64,000 nucleotides of DNA from an uncultured Verrucomicrobia subdivision 3 bacterium (GTDB lineage Bacteria; Verrucomicrobiota; Verrucomicrobiia; Limisphaerales; UBA11358), in contig CAIXBQ010000142.1 of assembly GCA_903917705.1 (NCBI GenBank), forward strand, positions 1 to 64,000. Reading direction: 5' to 3'. The position numbers were made by a program, and so were the translations under genes. The number at the start of each line of letters is the position of its first letter. Within the stretch, counting starts at the first letter, position 1. The notes beneath the pieces are model-generated. The model worked only from the letters and a program-made list of their open reading frames with translations. It made no database searches and was not told where the DNA came from. Positions 28,313-37,749 of the stretch are shown piece after piece.

Positions 28313-28573
28313 CTACGAATGCAGCGCTCCGATCGTCTCGTTTAGCTTGTCCATTATGGCTTGCCCTTCGGCGCGCGTGACCGGGTCGTGCAAGGGAATG
28401 TTCAGCTGCTGCACCGCATCGCAATTGCGCGCCGCCGTCGTGGCAATGGCGTTGGTCACATCGGCCATCGAAGGCTTGGCATCGATGTTGTCGCTCAGGC
28501 CCGCGAACTGATTGCGCAATTCCGCGGAGACAATCGGCGCGCCCTGCGCCGGTAGATTGGGATCATATGGCAT
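28313..28573 (-). CDS. Small protein, paralogue of the 40555-40842 gene
   Basis: 86 residues starting MPYDPNLPAQGAPIVSAELR, then NQFAGLSDNIDA, and ending with a helix around IMDKLNETIGAL. It is clearly related to the 95-residue product at 40555-40842: shared DPN-x-P, A, S-A, RNQF-x-x-L, IDA, then NIP-x-H-x-P and I-x-x-K-x-NE-x-I-x-x-L in the same order. No signal peptide or known domain is visible. It lies between repeat elements. The function is unknown. Confidence 0.65.
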   Translation of the reverse strand: MPYDPNLPAQGAPIVSAELRNQFAGLSDNIDAKPSMADVTNAIATTAARNCDAVQQLNIPLHDPVTRAEGQAIMDKLNETIGALHS

Positions 28574-28653
28574 AAGATTATTGGTCAGTTGACAGTTGAT
28601 GGTTGAAGGTTGCCGGCCGCCGGTCGAAAGCTTGCAACCTTCAACCGGCAACC

Positions 28654-28728
28654 GGTGAGGCGCTGCGCGAGCTGTGGGAAAACACCAAGGCGGACATGGA
28701 GCGCTATGTGCGCGGGGGCGGGGCCTGA
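28654..28728 (+). pseudogene. Possible 3'-end gene remnant
   Basis: Frame reads GEALRELWENTKADMERYVRGG then Ala-stop. The composition looks like the amphipathic C-terminal helix of a real protein, but there is no start and the upstream DNA is a low-complexity GGTTG/CCGGC repeat. It may be debris of a gene broken by repeat activity. The family is not recognised. Confidence 0.3.
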
Positions 28729-28770
28729 CCGGCGCGGGGTCGCTTCCGGCCGCGGATGACATCTTTCCGG

Positions 28771-28945
28771 GATTATGCCTTTGACAAGTTTGCCAGAGGG
28801 CGGCGGCTTGGACTCCCTCTCCCCGTCCAAACGGGGAGAGGGCTGGGGTGAGGGGTATTAAATTTGAATCTGTCTTGGCCTCCTCACCCCAACCCTCTCC
28901 TCCTTTAAGGGAGGAGAGGGAGAAAGACTTGTCAAAGGCACAATC
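28771..28945 (-). repeat. 175-bp palindromic miniature element, copy B (reverse orientation)
   Basis: Reverse-complement of the element at 10203-10377, identical in length and differing at only a small number of scattered positions, with ends GATTATGCCTTTG and CAAAGGCACAATC. The high identity between copies 18 kb apart indicates recent mobility or gene conversion. It lies just beyond the terminator of the giant surface-protein gene. Confidence 0.75.
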
Positions 28946-28964
28946 TCTCATCTTTCAAACGAAA

Positions 28965-28993
28965 AGCGGCGGCACCATGACAGTGCCGCCGCT
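28965..28993 (-). terminator. Intrinsic terminator of the beta-strand-repeat protein gene
   Basis: Perfect 11-bp stem (AGCGGCGGCAC / GTGCCGCCGCT) with a 7-nt loop, 19 bp after the stop at 29013, followed on the minus strand by TTTCGTTTG. Confidence 0.65.
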
Positions 28994-29012
28994 CGCGAAT
29001 CTCAATCCGGCA

Positions 29013-32000
29013 TCAAGGATAGACGAGCCGATAGAACTTCGTCGGCAGGGTCGGATCAATCGTGACGTCCGTGGTGTTGACTGAGGCGCTGCCAGCCACC
29101 TCGGTCCAGTCGGCAGGGTTGGCGCTGACGCCAGTTGCGAGGTTGCTGGTCTGCTCAAGCAGCCGCCAGCCCGTGTGATCCGGCGGCCAGCTGATGGTCA
29201 GCGTGGTGCCGGAGACGGTGGTGGTGAGGTTGGTCGGAGTCAGATTGACGGTGGAATACACGCTCCAGACGCCGCTGGAGGCATTGGTCCATTGTTTGCC
29301 GGTGTCCAGTGAGGGCAGGTTGGTGGCCGCAAAGGTGCCGCTGATGCCGGCGCCCGCGCTGAACAGGGTGAAGGTGTCGCCGGCCTGCAGGGGATCGCCG
29401 AGGTTGACGATGGTGAGGGTGCCGCCGAGGAGCATGGTGTTGGAGCAGACGAGCGAATCGCAGTGCGGGCTGGCAGTGCGGTTGAGCTTCAGGTAGGCGG
29501 TGCCGCCGAGGGTGACGGCGTTGGTGACGCTGAGCTTGGCGGTGGCGGCGGAGGTGCCGGGGGTGACGGTGCCGTTGACGATGAGGCTGCCGTTGATGAG
29601 GCCATGGCCATTCAGGGTGAGGTTGCTGCCCACGGTCAGGGTGCCGCCGTCGAGGGTCATGACGGTGTTGGTGTTGACCAGGCCGGCGGTGCCGGGGTCG
29701 GGGGTGACGGTGCCGTGGGCGGTGAGGCTGCCCATGAGGGTGCCCTGCCCTTGCAAGGTCTGGCTGTTGCCGAGGGTCAACATGTGATCGCTGCGCAGGG
29801 AGACATCCAGCACGGCGTTGGAGTTGATGGTGATGGGCGTGGTGTTGTTGAACGAGCCGTCGGGGCCGCCGGAGCTGAGGGCGAGCACGCCGGCGGTGAT
29901 GGTGGTGGTGCCGTTGTAGGTGTTCACGCCGCTGAAAGTCTGGCGGCCGGTGCCGACCTTGACGATGTTCACCTTGGCGCCGCTGCCGCCGGCGCCGGTG
30001 GCGATGATGCCGGAGAAGTCGGCGTCGGTGTTGTTGCCGCCGATGGTGTAGGTGGTGGCGGCGGAGCCGGAATTGGCGCTGCCTTTCATGTAGGTGCTGC
30101 CCCCGCCGGCGAGGGCGCCGAGGCTGTAGGTGCCGCCGTCGCGGTTGATGAGCTGGGTGGAGCCGTAGCCGAGGTTGAAAGTGGCGTTGGAGGCGTTCAG
30201 GGTGGTGCCGCTGGTCGGGGTGAAGCGGAGGAAGGGCAGCGTGTTGCCCATGAACGTGCCGGTGAAGGCGCTGCTGTCAATGGCCGCCAGCGTGAGGGTC
30301 TGGGCCCCGGAACCGTTGAGGTTGACGGTGCCGCTGCCGGTGATCTTGTTGATGGTGTCGTTGCCGGCGGTGGTGATGTAATTGTTGACGTCCACGACAT
30401 TGAGCACATCGCTCAGGGTCTGGGAATCGCCGCCGAAGAGGAAGGTGGCGGTGCTGGTGGTGCCGTTCAGGGTCAGCACATTCGTGCCGAGCCCCGAGGC
30501 CGGGTTGGCCCGGATGGTGCCGGCCTTGATGAGGGTGCCGCCGGCGTAATTGTTCCCGCCGTTCAGGGTGACCTGGCCGTCGCCGGTCTTGATGAGCGTG
30601 CCGGGCCCGGTCAACTGGCCGGACAGGGTGAGCGTGGTGCCCGAGGAGACGACGCTCAAGCCGCCGTTGCCGGCCCCGAGGGTCATGGCCCGGTCAATGC
30701 TCTTGGTCACGCCGAGATATTCGAGCGCGCCGCCGTCGAGAATCAGGTTCGAGGCCGAGGCCGAGGCCGCGCCGATGGGACTGGCGGAGCCGCCGCTGGC
30801 GAGGGTGGAGACGCTGATGGCACCGCCGTTGATGGTGGTGACGCCGGTGTAGGCCTGGTTGTTCTCGATGGTGAGCTTGCCGGTGTTGGTCTTGGTCAGG
30901 CCGGTGCTGCCGCTGAGGTCGCCGCTGCCGGCGAAGTCGTAGTCGTTGACGGCATTCACGGTGATCACGCCCGCGGCCGCCGGCGTCAGGATGCCGGAGA
31001 GATTGGCGGTGAAGCTGGTGGCGGTGTCGTCAAAGGTGACGGTGTCGCCGGTGTAGAAGCGGTCGGAGCTGGCGCCATTGAGCCAGTTGCTGGCGCCGCC
31101 GGTGTCCCAGAGATTCGCCACGCCGTCGCCGCGCCAGACGAGGCTGGCCACGGCCCGGACCGTGGTCACGACGAGGTCGATCTCGCCAGGGGTGTTGGTG
31201 GAGATATCGCCGGCCACGCAGGACAGGTTGGTGATGGCGCCGTAGAAGCTGCCGGTGTAGGTGATGAGCTTGTAAGTGCCGATGGCCAGGGAGCCCACAG
31301 GCACCACCACGACGTTGTTCGAGCCGTCGATGTTCAGATCGCCGGCGATGTGGATGGCGTCGTTGGGAACGCTGACGCCGGTGGGATCATTGCCGAGCTC
31401 CAGCTTGAAGGTGGTGTTGGTCGCCGCGAGGCCATTGGCGAAGTTCAACGCGCCCTGCGCGCCGGTGCCGGCGGGGCTGATGGTGGAATTGTCCACGGCG
31501 GCAAAGGTGCCGACGACCGTGCCGACGCCGGCCACGGTCTTGCCGGAGCCGAGCGTGAACCCGCCGACGCCGGCGAGCCCGGTCACGTCAAAGGTGGCGT
31601 TGGTGGCGACGGTGATGGTGCTGGTCGGCAGGGCGCCGAAATAAGTGACGCCGTCGTTGGTGAGGGTGAGCGTGCCGGCGTTGATGGCGGTGGCGCCGGG
31701 GTAGGTGTTGGCGCCGCCGAGGATCAGGTTGCCGTTGCCGGTCTTGGTCAGGGAGCCGCCGGACAGGATGCCGGAGAGCGTGATGGTGTGAGGCGCATTG
31801 GCGGCGTCGGCCGCCTTGATGGTGGCGGCGCCCAGCGTCATGTTCATGGTGGAGGACCAGTCAGCGCCCGCGCCGAGGGTGCCGCCGGTCAGATTGACGG
31901 TGGAGACAAAGCCGGCGCCCGTGGAGACCTGAGCCATGCCGCCGCTGCCGACATAGAGCGAACTGCCGGTCAGGCTCAATACGGCGTTCATGTTCGTGGA

Positions 32001-35000
32001 ACCGGCGGTCGCCTGGCCGAAGCTGATTTTGCCGGCGTTGGCCGTGCCGTTGCGCAAGAGGAGCACCGCGTTGCCGGCCAGGGGTCCGCCGATGTCGATG
32101 CCGGTGGTGGTGTCGTTGACCGTGACGGTGCCGCCATTCACGTCGAGATCCGACCAGCGGCCGCTGTTGTTCAGGCCGATGGTCAGCACCCCGCCGACCG
32201 TCAGGCTGCCGCTGTCGATGCGGGCGTTGACGCTGGAATTCGCCAGCGCGCTGGTGCTCAGGCTCAGATTGTTGGTGACCATCACCACGCCGCCGGCATG
32301 GATGTAAAGGTTATGGATGGTGTCACCGGACGTGGGCTGGGTGGTGTTGCTCAAGCCCGTGCGGCCGAAAGCCATGCTGCCGGCGGTCAGCGTGCCGCCG
32401 GCCACATTGATCACGGAATTGTTGTTGACCCCGAAATCCATGTTCAAGGCGCCGGAATAATTCACCGTGCCGGAGGTAATGAACAGGCCGGTGGAAGGCA
32501 CGCCGACATTGCCGGAGGTGGCCGTCACGAGGCCGCCGTCCACGAGTAATTCCGCGCCGCCAACCGCCGAGACACTGGCGACCGCACCGCTGATGGCGCC
32601 GTTGTTGGTGACTTCCAGGATGCCGGCGGCCACGGTGGTGCTGCCGGAATAAGTGTTGGCGGCAAGCAAGGTCACCGTGCCCGAACCGTTCTTGTTCAAC
32701 CCGCCCGCGCCGGTGATGGCGCCGCTGACCACGGTGTTGGTGATGCCGTCGAAGGAGAGCAGATTGCCGCCGTTGGTGATGGCCTGGCTGAGGGCCAGAA
32801 TGCCCGCCGCCGCATTGATGGTCTGCGCGGCCGTCAAGGTGATCGGCAGGTTCAGGGTCTGCAGGTTCGCGGAATTATTGGTGATGCCGCTCCCCGACAA
32901 CGTCAGGCTGTTGCCGGGCGTGCCCACGGTGAAGCTGGCGGCGCCGCCGGCAAACGCCAGGCCGCTCATATTATTGTCGGCATCCATGGAGGGAGTCGGC
33001 CGCGTGGACCCGGCAAAAATCAGATAATCGCCGGTGACCGGGGAAACGGTGCTCACCCAGTTCAAGCCGCTGCTCCAGTTGTCATCCGCAGCGAGGCCGT
33101 CCCAGGTCTGCGTGTTCACCACGGTCAAGTTGATCGTTATCACGGCGGAAAGCGGCGTCGGACTGGTGGTATCATAAATGGTCGCGGACAGCCCCTTGAT
33201 GCCCGGGGCGGTGCCGGCGCTGACGGTGACGGTGTTGGTGTAGACACTGGTTGAATTGGACTGCACGAGCGTCACGGAGGAGGAACCGCCGATCAAACTT
33301 GCATCCAGCACGACACTGCCAACCGGGTTGCTGCCGGCCACGGTGACAACTGTGATGCGGGTGCTTTGGTTGCGGTTCACGGGATTCGGACTGGCGTAGC
33401 CGGCACCGGACGGCGGGGCGGACGCCGAGTAACTCAACACCACCTTGTTGCCGCTGAGCGTCACGATGTAATTGGCGGCGTTGGCCGGGGCCACATCCCA
33501 GACCGGCGTGGTGTTGGGCGTGCCGGCAATGGCGGCGGCGGTCGCGAGCACATAATCGGCGTTCGTATCCAGATTGACGGTCGAGTTGGGCGCTTTGAGA
33601 TGGAACACGGTGCTGTTAAGCGCCAGGGTGCCGCCCACAGAGATCAGGTCGTTGCTGCCGTTGTAGACCGTGCCGAGATCCAGGGTGATCAGCGCGCCGG
33701 AGACGTTCGTCAGGTTGTTGTTGAAGGTGTTGGTGCCAAAGGTGCCGTCTTTGCCGGCATAAATGATGGAGCCCGAAGTGGTGTTCACCGAACCGTTGAC
33801 CGTGCCGCTGCCCGCGAGGCTCTGGCTGGCGCCCAGGGTGTAGCCGGAAACGGCGGAGACATCAAAGGTCGCGCCGGCGGCCGTGGTGATCTGGGGAGTG
33901 CTGCCGATGGTGCCGGTCGAGGCGAGCGCGAGGGTCCCGTTGTTCACAAAGGTGCTGCCGGAGAAAGTATCGGTCCCGCTCAAATTCACGATGCCGTCGC
34001 CGGTCAAGGCGGTCGTGTTCGCGGTGCCGGCGCCCGTGCCGGGAAGCGTTCCCAAGCCGACGGTCAGCGCGCCGGAGCCGCTGATCACGCCATCCACGGT
34101 CAGGGTATTCGCGGTGATCGCAGCGAGGCCGCCGCCGTTGTTGCCGAGCACGATCGGACGTTTGTTCGCCCCGGCATTGTCGAGAACCATGGTGCCATTC
34201 GCCACCACGGTGCCGCCGTTGAGGTTGAGGTTGGCGGCGGTTCCCTGCGCGCCGAAAGCCCCGTTGGTGGCGCCGGTGCCGATCAAGGAATAACCGCCAT
34301 CCAGATAGGTCTGGCCGGTGTAGGTGTTGGGGTTGTTGTAAGCGACCGTGCCAAGACCAGCCTGAACGAATGCGCTGCCAGCCTTGTTGCCATCATCGCC
34401 CAGAGTGACATTGATGCTGAAGAATCCCAGCGTGTTGTTCTGCCAGAAGACCGTCGAGCCGGCATTGACGCCGCTGCGCCCGCCCGGGCCGTATGAAAAC
34501 GAACCGCTGCCGGTGAAACTCGTGTTGTTGGCCCCCACGTTCGGGGTGATGAGAAAACCTTGGGCACTGAACACCGTGCGGATGTTGAAGGTGATCGCCG
34601 CCGGAGTATTGAAACGAACCATGCCATAGCTGCTGGTGCTGGTGGAGGTTGACAGGCTCGCAACAATATCAAAGCAGCCTAACGCGGTGGTGGTCCCGAT
34701 ATTGCTGCTGGCAACCGTATAAACACCGTCCCCGGCGGTTCCGCCGGTGCCTTGAGAACCACCGATTATCGAAAAGGGAGAGGTGCCGGAAAAGATGGCC
34801 ACGTCATACAGTCCAACGGTCGCAAAGGCGGCTTGAGCCGCACTGCCGGTCGCTCCGATTCCCGTAGCCCCGCCCTGCACCGTGGCGTTGGCGGCACCCG
34901 CCGTGGTGGAAACAGTGGCGGTGGAGGCGACCAACCCGGTGGTGTCGGCATTTCCATTGGCCCCGGTTTGTCCGGTGGCGCTCGAAATCCCCGTGGAAGT

Positions 35001-35777
35001 GGCGGGACCAACAAATTTGACGGCTGCGCCGGCGGTGTAAGTCAGCCCGGCGAGCGCCGCCGATGCCGATCCGCTGCCGGAAATGGTGGATAACCCGGAG
35101 GCGAACGTGGTGCCGGCGAACAAATTGGAACTGGTTGCCACGGTGCCGTTGCCCACCAGATTCAAGGTGCCGCCGCCAAGCGAGAGCGCTGTTTTGTTGA
35201 TGATGTTCGGGCCAGGTGAACCGGTGACATAGTCGAGGGTCAGCGTGCCGGCATTGATGGCCGAGGCGCCGGTGTAGGTCTGCGGGCTGGAGCCGCTAAA
35301 AGTGATCGTGCCGCCGCCCGTCTTGGTGATGCCGCCGGCGCCGGAGATGACGCCGTTGATGGCCATCGTGCCGCCCGCAGCGGCATTGATCGTGTGCGTC
35401 GAGGTGAACACCATGTTGAGATTCACCGTCTCCAGGTTCGGCGAACTGTCCGCGATGGCGGCAGTGTTGGTGATCTGATTGCCAGTCAACGTGAAAGCTC
35501 CCGCCGTGGGACTGAACAGGATCCCGGCATAGTTGTTGATGGCGGTCTGATTGTTATTGGCGGTCAGGCGCGTGCTGCCGTCGAATACCAGCGCGTCGCC
35601 GCCAATGGGCGGCTTGTTGGCGCTGCCGGCGGTCCAGTTGCCGATCGTATTCCAGTTGTTGTCGGCGCCGGCGCCGTTCCAGGTGTCGGTGCCAGCCTGC
35701 AGCGAATACGCGCCCGCCAGCAGGAACAGGCCGGCGCACAGGAGGAGTTGATTGATGATGGATTGTTTGGTTTTCAT
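29013..35777 (-). CDS. Giant secreted protein with autotransporter-associated beta-strand repeats
   Basis: 2,254 residues. The signal peptide ends near YSLQA (about residue 28). Three modules each open with a W-x-G...NW block (about residues 32, 889 and 1546: TWNGAGADNNW, TWDGLAADDNW, VWRGDGVANLW). They continue as many glycine/threonine-rich PATR repeats (GAGGLTKTGxGTxxLxGxNTYxGxTxxxxGxLxL) forming a long parallel beta-helix. The last 70 residues (TISWPPDHTGWRLLEQTSNL ... FYRLVYP) form a C-terminal domain seen in such Verrucomicrobial proteins, possibly a sorting or anchoring module. There is no outer-membrane beta-barrel, so it is not a classical autotransporter. It is monocistronic. An adhesive or surface-layer role is inferred. 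Confidence 0.88.
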   Translation of the reverse strand: MKTKQSIINQLLLCAGLFLLAGAYSLQAGTDTWNGAGADNNWNTIGNWTAGSANKPPIGGDALVFDGSTRLTANNNQTAINNYAGILFSPTAGAFTLTGNQITNTAAIADSSPNLETVNLNMVFTSTHTINAAAGGTMAINGVISGAGGITKTGGGTITFSGSSPQTYTGASAINAGTLTLDYVTGSPGPNIINKTALSLGGGTLNLVGNGTVATSSNLFAGTTFASGLSTISGSGSASAALAGLTYTAGAAVKFVGPATSTGISSATGQTGANGNADTTGLVASTATVSTTAGAANATVQGGATGIGATGSAAQAAFATVGLYDVAIFSGTSPFSIIGGSQGTGGTAGDGVYTVASSNIGTTTALGCFDIVASLSTSTSTSSYGMVRFNTPAAITFNIRTVFSAQGFLITPNVGANNTSFTGSGSFSYGPGGRSGVNAGSTVFWQNNTLGFFSINVTLGDDGNKAGSAFVQAGLGTVAYNNPNTYTGQTYLDGGYSLIGTGATNGAFGAQGTAANLNLNGGTVVANGTMVLDNAGANKRPIVLGNNGGGLAAITANTLTVDGVISGSGALTVGLGTLPGTGAGTANTTALTGDGIVNLSGTDTFSGSTFVNNGTLALASTGTIGSTPQITTAAGATFDVSAVSGYTLGASQSLAGSGTVNGSVNTTSGSIIYAGKDGTFGTNTFNNNLTNVSGALITLDLGTVYNGSNDLISVGGTLALNSTVFHLKAPNSTVNLDTNADYVLATAAAIAGTPNTTPVWDVAPANAANYIVTLSGNKVVLSYSASAPPSGAGYASPNPVNRNQSTRITVVTVAGSNPVGSVVLDASLIGGSSSVTLVQSNSTSVYTNTVTVSAGTAPGIKGLSATIYDTTSPTPLSAVITINLTVVNTQTWDGLAADDNWSSGLNWVSTVSPVTGDYLIFAGSTRPTPSMDADNNMSGLAFAGGAASFTVGTPGNSLTLSGSGITNNSANLQTLNLPITLTAAQTINAAAGILALSQAITNGGNLLSFDGITNTVVSGAITGAGGLNKNGSGTVTLLAANTYSGSTTVAAGILEVTNNGAISGAVASVSAVGGAELLVDGGLVTATSGNVGVPSTGLFITSGTVNYSGALNMDFGVNNNSVINVAGGTLTAGSMAFGRTGLSNTTQPTSGDTIHNLYIHAGGVVMVTNNLSLSTSALANSSVNARIDSGSLTVGGVLTIGLNNSGRWSDLDVNGGTVTVNDTTTGIDIGGPLAGNAVLLLRNGTANAGKISFGQATAGSTNMNAVLSLTGSSLYVGSGGMAQVSTGAGFVSTVNLTGGTLGAGADWSSTMNMTLGAATIKAADAANAPHTITLSGILSGGSLTKTGNGNLILGGANTYPGATAINAGTLTLTNDGVTYFGALPTSTITVATNATFDVTGLAGVGGFTLGSGKTVAGVGTVVGTFAAVDNSTISPAGTGAQGALNFANGLAATNTTFKLELGNDPTGVSVPNDAIHIAGDLNIDGSNNVVVVPVGSLAIGTYKLITYTGSFYGAITNLSCVAGDISTNTPGEIDLVVTTVRAVASLVWRGDGVANLWDTGGASNWLNGASSDRFYTGDTVTFDDTATSFTANLSGILTPAAAGVITVNAVNDYDFAGSGDLSGSTGLTKTNTGKLTIENNQAYTGVTTINGGAISVSTLASGGSASPIGAASASASNLILDGGALEYLGVTKSIDRAMTLGAGNGGLSVVSSGTTLTLSGQLTGPGTLIKTGDGQVTLNGGNNYAGGTLIKAGTIRANPASGLGTNVLTLNGTTSTATFLFGGDSQTLSDVLNVVDVNNYITTAGNDTINKITGSGTVNLNGSGAQTLTLAAIDSSAFTGTFMGNTLPFLRFTPTSGTTLNASNATFNLGYGSTQLINRDGGTYSLGALAGGGSTYMKGSANSGSAATTYTIGGNNTDADFSGIIATGAGGSGAKVNIVKVGTGRQTFSGVNTYNGTTTITAGVLALSSGGPDGSFNNTTPITINSNAVLDVSLRSDHMLTLGNSQTLQGQGTLMGSLTAHGTVTPDPGTAGLVNTNTVMTLDGGTLTVGSNLTLNGHGLINGSLIVNGTVTPGTSAATAKLSVTNAVTLGGTAYLKLNRTASPHCDSLVCSNTMLLGGTLTIVNLGDPLQAGDTFTLFSAGAGISGTFAATNLPSLDTGKQWTNASSGVWSVYSTVNLTPTNLTTTVSGTTLTISWPPDHTGWRLLEQTSNLATGVSANPADWTEVAGSASVNTTDVTIDPTLPTKFYRLVYP

Positions 35778-36018
35778 GACGGTTGATTAACGTTGGGAGG
35801 ATTGACGGACGCTTGAGTGATTAACGGGTTGAGCACTGAATATTTCGAGCCACGACGGTGCGACAAAGCTTCCACGCAGGTTTCGAGACGATGGGCATTT
35901 GATGCAATATATCGCCGGCCTTAATATTGACCATCGCCAGTTCTGGTGACAGGCGAGGCAGAAGCGTCGTCCGGCAAGGTCGTGCCGGAGATTTCCGCGG
36001 GAAGAAAATATATGAGGG
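35778..36018. other. Intergenic region upstream of the giant gene
   Basis: 241 bp with no open frame worth calling and no clear ribosome-binding site before the ATG at 35777. Contains the promoter of the giant gene by position, but no convincing -35/-10 pair is seen. Confidence 0.4.
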
Positions 36019-36555
36019 TCAGCCCTGCGCCTGCGTCTCCGTCCAGCGCGCGAACAGCCAGAGCAGATCCGACAGCCGGTTGAGATACAGGATGATTTCG
36101 GTGTTCCGCATTTCGCCGGTGAATTTCAGCTCGCACACGCGCCGCTCCGCCCGGCGGCAGACCGTCCGCGCCAGGTCCAGCGCGGCGGAGCTCACCGATG
36201 ATCCCGGTGTAGCCCAGCCCTTGAAGCTGATGTTCTGCGCCTCGATCTCCCTCACCAGCGCGTCGAGCTTGGCCGTCATGTCCGGCGCCACCAGCAAATA
36301 GCCGTCCGCCGTGTAGCGGTTCAAATCCTCGGGCTGCACGCACAGCTCGCCCATCAGCACGATCAGATCCTTCTGGATGGCCAGCAGCTGCTCGCGCACG
36401 AAATCATGCTGCGCCGTCGCGCGGGCGAACCCAATGGCCGCGTTCAGCTCATCCACCGATCCGTAGGTCTCCACACGCGGATGATTCTTCGGCACCCGCC
36501 GGCCGTACATCAATGCCGTGGTGCCGTTGTCTCCCGTCCTGGTCGCAATGCTCAT
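36019..36555 (-). CDS. Cob(I)yrinic acid a,c-diamide/cobalamin adenosyltransferase, PduO type
   Basis: 178 residues. It transfers the adenosyl group of ATP to cob(I)alamin to make coenzyme B12. The ATP-binding N-terminus is RTGDNGTTALMYGRRVPK, followed by TYGSVDELNAAIGFAR. The C-terminal helix has RRAERRVCEL and LNRLSDLLWLFAR, all typical of PduO/MMAB enzymes. The ATG at 36555 gives the family start MSIATRTGD. It is the last gene of a minus-strand run after the amidase (72-bp gap). No B12 riboswitch is visible. Confidence 0.93.
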   Translation of the reverse strand: MSIATRTGDNGTTALMYGRRVPKNHPRVETYGSVDELNAAIGFARATAQHDFVREQLLAIQKDLIVLMGELCVQPEDLNRYTADGYLLVAPDMTAKLDALVREIEAQNISFKGWATPGSSVSSAALDLARTVCRRAERRVCELKFTGEMRNTEIILYLNRLSDLLWLFARWTETQAQG

Positions 36556-36627
36556 GGTTTGATCAAATGTTGCGGCGTTGTTCCGCTGCCCCGGCTCCGG
36601 GCGTTGACCGGAGCACGAATTCACGAT

Positions 36628-37647
36628 TCAACGGCTCGCCCGGTCTTTCGTCTTTGATGGCTTGCCGGTCCCGCCAGTGACGGCGGCCGACGGCGCGGTC
36701 AGCTTCTGGTAATTCACAATCCCCTTCACGATCGCCGCGGCGATCTGTTTCCGGTAGCCCGCGTCCAGAATCTTTTTGCCCTCCACCGGATGCGTCATGT
36801 AGCCGCTTTCCACCAGAATCGCCGGCATCTCCGCGTCGCGCAACACCGCAAACCGGGCCCGGCGCACGCTGCGGTCCTCCGCGCCGAGATTCCGCACCAG
36901 CGCCTTCTGCACCTGATACGCCAGCAGCAGGCTTTTCCGCTCGCAACCGTTCGCCATGGTGGCGCTGTGGCTGGCGCCTTCGCCCTGCGCGTTGGACGAC
37001 GCCGCGCCCAGCGGAGTGATGCAATAGGTCTCCGGCCCGCAAACCTCGCCCTTGCCCGACTCCGTGGCGTTGAAATGCAGGCTCACGAACAGATCTGCGT
37101 GCTGCCGGTTCGCCAGGTCCGGCCGCTCCGCCAGCTCCACAAATTTGTCCTTCGTCCGCGTTAGCAGCACATTGAAGCCGGCGGCTTTCAACTGGTCGCG
37201 CACCTCGGTTGCCAGCGCCAGCGTGTAAGTCTTCTCGTAATGCCAGCCCGAGCGGTTGCCGGGATCCTTCCCGCCGTGGCCGGGGTCGAGCACGATGGTG
37301 GTGATCTTTTTGGCGGAAACTTTCGGGGCGAACACCAGCGGCTCGATGGTCTTGGTCAAATCCAGCGGCGCGATCAAATACTTCCCCTTGTCCACCGCCA
37401 CCGGGAACGACAGCATCACATTCACCCCGTTGATCTGGGCCGTGCAAGAATCCTTCTCCAGCACCAGCCGCGTCGTGCGATTCGTCAGGGTGACCGGGCT
37501 GGTATGCCACGACACCGCGCGGAAACCGTTCGCCCCCGCCCAGTCCGCCAGCGGCTGGTAGGCATGGCCGTTGATGGATGCCGCGCGCACCGCCGGCGCG
37601 GACAACGCGACGACAAGCAGCAACAGCGGCCAGCAACGAAGGTTCAT
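36628..37647 (-). CDS. N-acetylmuramoyl-L-alanine amidase (Amidase_3)
   Basis: 339 residues. It is a periplasmic zinc amidase that cleaves the sugar-peptide bond of peptidoglycan. The signal peptide ends near APAVRA. Residues about 25-110 resemble the copper-amine-oxidase-N/AMIN-like wall-targeting fold. The catalytic domain then shows LDPGHGGKDPG (Zn His), YEKTYTL (Zn Glu), SLHFNA (Zn His) and ILVESGYM (catalytic Glu). A short basic tail ends the protein. The ATG at 37647 is chosen to start the signal peptide. It is downstream of hisH by 102 bp. Confidence 0.92.
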   Translation of the reverse strand: MNLRCWPLLLLVVALSAPAVRAASINGHAYQPLADWAGANGFRAVSWHTSPVTLTNRTTRLVLEKDSCTAQINGVNVMLSFPVAVDKGKYLIAPLDLTKTIEPLVFAPKVSAKKITTIVLDPGHGGKDPGNRSGWHYEKTYTLALATEVRDQLKAAGFNVLLTRTKDKFVELAERPDLANRQHADLFVSLHFNATESGKGEVCGPETYCITPLGAASSNAQGEGASHSATMANGCERKSLLLAYQVQKALVRNLGAEDRSVRRARFAVLRDAEMPAILVESGYMTHPVEGKKILDAGYRKQIAAAIVKGIVNYQKLTAPSAAVTGGTGKPSKTKDRASR

Positions 37648-37749
37648 GGCCGCGCAAGTTAAAGGGCAATTCGCCAAAGCTAAAGGGGAAACTTATCGGG
37701 CGGCGCCCGGAAACGGCAAAGCGGGCAGAGAGAGGTTGCGGCCGGACGC

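Noticed and set aside
29463-32549. A 1,028-codon open frame on the plus strand opposite the giant beta-strand-repeat gene
   Set aside because: Its composition (runs of Gly, Ala, Val, Asp, Glu) is the antisense reflection of a GC-rich Thr/Gly/Asn repeat protein. It has no signal, domain or start signal.
36019-36555. B12 riboswitch near the adenosyltransferase gene
   Set aside because: The gap upstream is only 72 bp and follows the amidase stop. No B12-box-like sequence is seen.
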